Shown one piece after another: positions 56,088 through 64,000 of a DNA stretch of 64,000 bases (the stretch's first letter is position 1; every line of letters starts with the position of its first letter). The DNA comes from Flaccisagitta enflata (lineage: Eukaryota > Chaetognatha > Sagittoidea > Aphragmophora). A model generated the notes under the pieces. The model saw only the letters and a program-made list of their open reading frames with translations. It was not told where the DNA came from and made no database searches. Made by a program: the position numbers and the translations under genes. The stretch is taken from assembly GCA_965153355.1 (NCBI GenBank), contig OZ231126.1, forward strand, positions 41,912,001 through 41,976,000, given 5' to 3'.

Positions 56088-56818
56088 CAAAGCCCCCTTC
56101 AAATATATATTCCTCTATTCTTTTCATCTCAAAGCCTTTCTTCGCGTCTTTCACACCTTTTTTAAAAGCGGCTCTTCCTCCATTTTCAGCTTTCTCAGTC
56201 TTTTTTAGTCTCTTTTAAGCCCAGCTTTATGGATATCACTTTTCTGGGCGGCGGCCCCGTGATGCAGGTCCTGTTGACGTGAAGCTATCGCCCAAACACC
56301 TCTATGACCGGACGCGTCTGTCCGCCCGTCTGTCCGCCGGTGGGTCGGTCCATTACGCAAACGTTTTACGATTCACCGAGCACGTCTATTGGCCTACTTG
56401 CTTTGCCATGTTTAATTGTATGATTCAAAATTGAGTCGTCACTGTATTACCCGTATTGGTGCCGCAATGTCACATATTGCATGACTGCTTTGATATGATT
56501 AAGCCAATGTATGATGAGTCTAACACCTCTGTAAGCTAAGAAGCTACTATTTGCGATCCTTCTAAGCAACGAGGTCATGTCTGACCACCGACCGACAAGC
56601 TGCAGTTACCGCGCTCCTGATTCTCACTTCATGATTCCTTCTTTGCCTACAAAAGCAAAAGAGTTTTCCTCCTGAAAGCTTAATCTAAACTTCCTCTTCA
56701 ACGAATTGGAAAAAAAAAAAGAAAAACGAAAGAGGAGAAACACTATATATATTCTATGCACTTAATTTCAGCCTCAGGGCTCAGGCCTCTGTGCCAGGCT
56801 TTATTCGTGCAGGCCTTA

Positions 56819-57077
56819 GGGCGTGTTTCTAGTGAAGATGAAAAACGCGTTTGTTCCCATGAAACGCGATAACAGTGTGAACACATATTCAAGAATTTCA
56901 ACTGTCCAACGAGGGAGTGAGCGAAGTGAGTGAGTGAGCCTGTGAATGGAGCGAGCGAGCAAAGCGAGCGTAGTGCTGCGGAGCAAGTGAGCGGAGTGGG
57001 CGGTGCGAGCGAACGAACGTAGCGAGCGACCGAGTGGCCCTTTCAAAACGCGATCGTCTTTGACTAGAAACGCCCCC
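56819..57077. mobile_element. PIF/Harbinger-like MITE
   Basis: Ends GGGCGTGTTTCTAGT (left) and GGGGGCGTTTCTAGT (right, reversed), followed by related AAAACGCG / CGCGTTTT words. Flanked by TTA on both sides (56816-56818 and 57078-57080). A 3 bp TTA/TAA duplication with G-rich ends is the PIF/Harbinger signature. The 259 bp interior is a GAGCGAGCGA-type repeat (about 56910-57035). No transposase frame is present. Confidence 0.75.
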
Positions 57078-57986
57078 TTACTCGTAGAAGGGAAAACATT
57101 CACCATACATACACCCCTCGTAGTAACGCTTGGGGAGAAATGCTTGTTAGCCATCGGACCCCGTACAACTATGGAAAAAAGAAAAGCGGGGGTGGTGAGA
57201 AATCGATGAGAGGGGAAGGGGCATTTTCAGCCACCTCTTAACGCAAAAATAAAATTAAAAAAGAAAAAAGAAAAGAAAAAAGAGCATTGGCCTCCTCTGA
57301 AATTATGCAGGGTTTTCTTACATGAAGCTTACTCACGTTTATTTTTTGCGCTGCAGCCAGAATTTCACTTTTTTTTCTTTCTTCCCGGGTCATATGAAAT
57401 TTTCATTTTTTGATAGATTGATCTTTAAAATTACGCCTTTGTATAGATGAAATAGGGTAATAACCAAAAAGTAATCATTTTCTTTCTAGATTTTCATTGG
57501 AAAATACAGTCAAACCTTGCAAGAGCTCACTATGATATAAGGCGTGAAATATGATACTCACTATAATATAAGGCGTGAAATTTTTCAGTCCTTTTATACA
57601 GTTGAGCTTCACTAAAGTGCATTTCAGGGGACTGAATTATACCTTAAAGTGAAGCTGCCAATATAGAAATAACTTAAAAAAGCTCTCACAGAACAGTAGG
57701 TTGCATGCTTTATAGGCGGGCATGTCTTATCTTCGGGTGCGCTCTAGCAATGCTCCACTGTAGTTTTTTCTTTATTTGCAATAATAAAGCTTCACTACAA
57801 AGGGCATACTTTTGTGCCTGCGTCTCAACTTTCTACGCGCTTAGAACTCTGGCTTAAAACGGCCAACTTCCTTGAGAATGTTATATTTCCGTCTTATAAG
57901 TTTTAAATCTATTTGTGCATGAAAATAGAATAATAATATGAATATATCTTTCTTTCCCTTACTTTCTCCCTGTCCCTACTGATCTC

Positions 57987-58002
57987 TGTTTGTCTGTCTG
58001 TC

Positions 58003-58083
<81 letters not shown>
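57987..58083. repeat. (TGTC)n-(CT)n upstream of exon D acceptor
   Basis: A pyrimidine-rich microsatellite ending about 40 bases before exon D. With the following CTCACCCTCTCCTCCCC it supplies the polypyrimidine tract. Confidence 0.93.
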
Positions 58084-58087
<4 letters not shown>

Positions 58088-58125
58088 TCCTCTCTCACCC
58101 TCTCCTCCCCAACATGGATACACAG

Positions 58126-58327
58126 TTGAAATGGCGGGAGCCGGAGCTGGATCACATAACGGACCAAGAGTTGCAGCACATTAATTGGGATTTGCTGTGG
58201 CAGCCGGAGATTCACATCGAGAACGTGCTAGGGGACAATCAGGGCACCGTTTGGCAACAAGGCATTCTCAACGAGGAAGGTCACTGCTGGATCGTCGAGA
58301 AAAGAAAAGTCAAGGGAGTTTTTGCCG
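58126..58327 (+). CDS. Cys-loop receptor-like ligand-binding domain, exon D
   Basis: A 202 bp internal exon with acceptor GGATACACAG and donor TTTGCCG/GTGAGT. It starts in phase 0 (matching exon C') and ends after one base of a glycine codon. The 67 residues begin LKWREPELD, contain LLWQPEIHIEN at residues 23-33, then a Gly-rich turn (VLGDNQGTVWQ), a strand-turn-strand (ILNEEGHCWIVEKRKVKG) and end at VFAG. Established family knowledge: W-R-D/E-P-x-L, L-W-x-P-x-x-x-x-x-N and the following hairpin are the core of the ligand-binding domain just before the Cys-loop. The cysteine pair of the loop would be in the next exon, which is not found in the window. The in-frame ATG at 58114 is inside the intron end and is not taken as the start. 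Confidence 0.9.
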
Positions 58328-58369
58328 GTGAGTTTATGAATATTGAATCAGGCGGAGATGCCGCCGGGA

Positions 58370-60115
<1,746 letters not shown>

Positions 60116-60318
60116 CGGGGTCACAATATCGTTGCGGACGGGTGGGCAGGGGCATGCAACCCCCATCCACACCTCAAAACCCACTCCACACACAAACATT
60201 CATAAAAAATATCAAAAACACTCATTTTTCCACTTTTCGACTCGATCACCCCTATGGACCGACGGACCGACGGACGGACAAAGCCTCCTATAAAGTTGCG
60301 TGTCCACAACTAGAAAAG
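60116..60318 (+). repeat. GTCGCG-hairpin SINE-like element
   Basis: Head GGTCACAATATCGTTGCGGA then CGGGTGGGCAGGGGC, tract GGACCGACGGACCGACGGAC, and tail CTATAAAGTTGCGTGTCCAC continuing to AACTAGAAAAG. This is one of the clearest full-length copies, about 200 bp. Confidence 0.78.
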
Positions 60319-60319
60319 A

Positions 60320-61410
60320 GAAATCGATAGTAAAACTATAATTACGATCAGACGTAAGTGGATGCATCGCGGTACCCAGAAGAGGTAGCCACTAACTCCG
60401 CCACATTTTATATCTCAGCTCCCATCCATCCATCCATCCATCCATCCATCCACCATGGCCTCTTTTAGGCTCTTTTGTAGAGACTCGCGTTCTCTCTGCT
60501 TATTTACTTCTGTGTCACTTAAGCGGCCGATGCTCCATTAGTAAAATGTCGAGAGTCTTCTTCTTTGAAATAAACGACAAACGATCGGCTGCCAAACCGC
60601 GGCGAAACGCAACGCACCGCACCGCAACAAACTGCGACCGAAGTGCAACAAGCAGAGCAACAACCGCGGTAAAAAGAAAAGTTATTTACCGAACAAAGCC
60701 GATATTACACGAAATACGAGCACTGGAACGCATCTTCATCACTCGGCTGAGGGTATTGGCATTCGGCAACAGGATGGCGGATGGACGTCATCTTTGAGAA
60801 CGATTGGAAATTCCTCATAATGGAAGAAAACGAATAGCCGGTGGATAAATGGACGGGTATACGGGTAAAGGCGTGACAGATGGACAAACACTCTCCGTCC
60901 TACAGTATCGCAGACCAAAAAAAAGAACACTCAAGAGAACGTTGAAAGGGGGGAGAAAAATGAGGTCGCGCAGGAGTCAAAATGTCACCCGACCGACAAC
61001 GGTTTTTTTCTTCTTCTTTTCCTACTTGACGAATTGATTTTGTAGACTGTCACGTTGGGGAAGGGGGGGGGGGCGTGTCGACATGGTAACGGTGTCGGAC
61101 TGTCGGTGAAGTGACGTTTGCAGTAGAACAAGAACTCCCTTTTCATCGCCTAAAAGGCGATGTTAATGTTTGACCTGTGGTTTAACCTACGGTGTGATAT
61201 AATAGTGCTTGACTCTCAGATCAAAATGGTCTGTTAAGCATATTTGCTCCATCGGAAGTAATCGACCCTGAGAGTGGGGGAAAGGGTATTGGGGGAATGG
61301 GGATCGACGCCTTTCATATACTTGCTCACCTCTTCAGAGCGAACTTCATTGAACAGAGCCGATTCTTTCACAAATTCGGTTGGTGAAAGACTGAATGTAA
61401 ACAAGGAAAG
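60320..61410. other. Non-repetitive stretch, no gene recognised
   Basis: Contains a short (CATC)n run at 60424-60452 and a poly-G run at 61064. No exon of the ligand-binding-domain gene could be recognised. Confidence 0.4.
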
Positions 61411-61415
61411 AAGTA

Positions 61416-62470
61416 CAGTAGATCTCGTCTAGACTTGAGATAACGGGGGCAAGCATTGTGGAAACACAAATGAAGGCAGGGGAACAATATTTTGATCATA
61501 GGCTAATCAAAGGATGCTTAATTACCTATGATAGCTGGCTGCCATGGAAATACATTTCCAAGTATTCTCGCAAAAATATCAATATTTTGAGAGATTTTTT
61601 AACGGACATTGCTTAAAATCAAATTTGCTACAACTTTCCCACAGTATGTTCTGTAAGAATGTCGCTCGTTTGGCCGTTCCTAGGGAGCGTATCCATGTGT
61701 GACAACCCCTAGCAACCGCTAAACGAGCAACATTCTTACAGAACATACTGTGGGAAAGCTGTAGCAAATTTAATTTCGAAAAATGTTCCCTCAAAAAATT
61801 TCTCAATATATTGATACTTTAGCAAAAATATATAGAAATATGTTTCCATGGCAACCATCCCTTCATTAGTCTATGACATGTGGAACAATATCCCTCACTA
61901 TACCCAAACTAAAACAAATGGAAGAGGGCCTTGTGAACCCTCACTGACTAGTTAATACGCGCACCACTCCTAGTTTTCCATAAAACTGAATCTTAAAAAC
62001 ACACTCTCAGTCTAACCCAAATGCAAACAGCTCACCAAAAGTAGTTAGGGCTAATTATTGTCACCTGTATAACCAAAATTCAACAAATCACCCGAGGGTA
62101 ACATTATTAAGAAACCATACCCTTAGAGGATAGAATCGAGGTCAAGCTTAATGCGACCGCCGGACATTCCAATCCAAGGTACTGAGTAGTATGACATGTG
62201 GAACAATATCCCTCACTATACCCAAACTAAAACAAATGGAAGAGGGCCTTGTGAACCCTCACTGACTAGTTAATACGCGCACCACTCCTAGTTTTCCATA
62301 AAACTGAATCTAAAAAACACACTCTCAGTCTAACCCAAATGCAAACAGCTCACCAAAAGTAGTTAGAGCTAATTATTGTCACCTGTATGTTTCAGATATC
62401 ACTCCCCTGGCTTCATTTGCTTTTTTACAATGCTTGCCCCTGTTATCGCAAGTCTAGACGAGATCTACTG
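61416..62470. mobile_element. Pogo/Tigger-like (Tc1/mariner) foldback element
   Basis: A 1055 bp element with inverted ends CAGTAGATCTCGTCTAGACT, extending about 90 bases with few differences, flanked by TA on both sides (61414-61415, 62471-62472). The left half is itself a long hairpin (about 61496-61875; paired words AAGAATGTCGCTCGTTT / AAACGAGCAACATTCTT and CATGGAAATACATTTCC / ATATGTTTCCATG). The right half contains a direct duplication of about 198 bp (61873-62089 and 62191-62388). The CAGT start, TA target and ACTTGAGATAACGGGGGCAA word recall Tigger-like ends. No transposase frame is seen. Confidence 0.82.
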
Positions 62471-63107
62471 TACACCATAAAGGATCGGAATTTCTACATC
62501 AGCCACTTTAGTATTCACTGTGAAAAAGACAAATGAGTGAAATGACAGATGACTTTAAAAGGCAAAGAGCTAAAGACTGCTCAACTTGATGTAGAATTTA
62601 AACTGCAAATACTTTGCTTAATTATGATTTTTTTAACTAGATTTTTGAAGGAAAACCAGTTAGCTCTCATGTGATGGTGATTAGTGACGGTGACGAAGAC
62701 GATAGAACTAGCTGCATATAAAAAGTTATATTTTCATATGATTAACTAAATGTAGAGGTGGAGTCAATGTTGCTGCTCGCCCTAATCCTTACCGCTAGAT
62801 TCAACATTACCAGTTTCCTCAAATAAAGTTTTATGGACAAACAATTGATAAGGCAACTGGACACTGGCAACTGGCAACTGGTTGACCATACCTCATTCGG
62901 CAAAAAAAAAAGAAAAAAAAAAAGACAGAAAACCGCAAAATCGACTTTTTTTTCTCTGTTTATATGAAAGAGGAACTTTTTTTCTGTGGGTGGGCCGTCA
63001 AATTTCCGTCTAATAAATGCCGCTCAGCACATCAACCTCGCCTGAACTCTGGGAAGCGGAAGAAGAACCCAAATAGCCGATCAGAATTCGAAAAAAGGGG
63101 AGAGTGA

Positions 63108-63184
63108 GAGTGAGAGTGAAAGAAAGAAAGAAGAGAAAGAAAAAAAGAAAGAAAGAAAGAAAGAAAGAAAGAAATTAAGAAATT

Positions 63185-63228
<44 letters not shown>

Positions 63229-63272
63229 AACAAACAAACAAACAAACAAACAAACAAACAAACAAACAAACA

Positions 63273-63336
<64 letters not shown>

Positions 63337-63340
63337 ATGA

Positions 63341-63392
<52 letters not shown>

Positions 63393-63395
63393 AAA
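63108..63395. repeat. (GAAA)n microsatellite with (CAAA)n insert
   Basis: GAAA units interrupted by a clean CAAA block at 63229-63272. Confidence 0.98.
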
Positions 63396-63712
63396 AACAA
63401 GAAAGCCAGAAAAAAAGAGAGATGCACGGCTACCCCAATCGCGAGTCCCAAGTCCCAGCGATATGTATGTAAGAGTCACAAAGACTCTGTGAGACTGTGA
63501 GGCTGTGAGGCTGCGAGGCTGTGAGGCCAAGCTCCAACAGTTTGGAAATGAAAAGTTGTACCGATGGACCAAAAAAAAAAAAACTTAAATGATAATGACG
63601 TAATAATGATAATAATGACAATGATTTATATTTTCGTCAACATAAAATGCGACAATCCAAGCAGCACTCAAATCGGTTGCATAGCTACGATTCTACCACA
63701 TGGAATCATGTA

Positions 63713-64000
63713 CAGTAGATCTCGTCTAGACTTGAGATAACGGGGGCAAGCACTGTAGGAAAATAAATAAAGCCAGAGGAGTGATATTTCAAACATAGAC
63801 TAATAAGGAGGTGCTCTATTGCCCATGATAACTGGTTGCCATGGAAACACATTTCCATGTAACCATGGCGTCAATAAAAATGGCCACCATGTTCAATTTG
63901 CTGCTGTGAGTTCAATTTTTGGACTAGATTGATAATTTTTGACATGGTGATAATATTTCAAATTTCTGACTTAGCAAAAAAATCAGAATTCAAAAAAGTT
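63713..64000 (+). mobile_element. Second pogo/Tigger-like element, cut by window end
   Basis: Begins CAGTAGATCTCGTCTAGACT after TA at 63711-63712 and follows the left half of 61416-62470 (GGGGGCAAGCA, CATAGACTAATAAGGA, GGTTGCCATGGAAACACATT). The right end lies outside the window. Confidence 0.8.

Noticed and set aside
60289-60318. Helitron 3' end (hairpin followed by CTAG or CTAA)
   Set aside because: The hairpin abuts the CTAA/CTAG directly rather than lying about ten bases upstream, is followed by an A run rather than T, and no matching TC 5' end was recognised.

Overview
This window is eukaryotic nuclear DNA, dominated by simple repeats, dispersed hairpin repeats and miniature transposons. 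Only a handful of exons can be supported. There are no prokaryotic operons, rRNA genes or CRISPR arrays, and I recognised no tRNA gene. GT-AG introns of up to about 15 kb, long pure-CAA polyglutamine tracts, a ligand-binding-domain protein and abundant insertion differences between two copies of one locus suggest an invertebrate animal or another large-genome, highly heterozygous eukaryote. I cannot name the species.

The recognisable gene encodes a protein with the extracellular ligand-binding domain of pentameric (Cys-loop) ligand-gated ion channels. On the minus strand there is a large low-complexity exon A (26696-24266), a large polyQ/Ser-rich exon B (16089-13503) and a domain exon C (6276-6039). 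B and C join in phase. On the plus strand a second exon C copy (42807-43044) lies 15 kb upstream of the next domain exon, D (58126-58327), and joins it in phase. C and C' are identical by eye, while their flanks differ by substitutions, microsatellite lengths and whole transposon insertions. The Cys-loop itself and the membrane segments are not in the window.

Layout: 1-8205 is one arm of a large inverted duplication; its reverse complement is 42027-51060, and the match runs off the left window edge. Between the arms lie a 2.9 kb element with long inverted ends (9.86-12.8 kb), exon B, a block of microsatellites and dispersed repeats (16-24 kb), exon A, foldback repeats (28-29.2 kb), a poorly informative AT-rich stretch (29.7-37.4 kb) and a satellite of about 1.05 kb units (37431-42026) that ends exactly at the arm junction. 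Right of the second arm are more dispersed repeats, exon D with a GTT-rich intron start, a PIF/Harbinger-like MITE and pogo/Tigger-like foldback elements.

The two arms act as an internal comparison. An insertion in one arm is an empty site in the other. This exposes a 601 bp Transib-like MITE whose both ends resemble a 23-spacer V(D)J recombination signal, with a 5 bp target duplication. It also exposes a 2000 bp element with CTCGGTCGCCACA inverted ends and a foldback element. A second main observation is a small dispersed family, with about 20 ends in the window, that ends in a short hairpin (archetype AGTCGCGTGCACGCGACT) whose stem bases vary together between copies.
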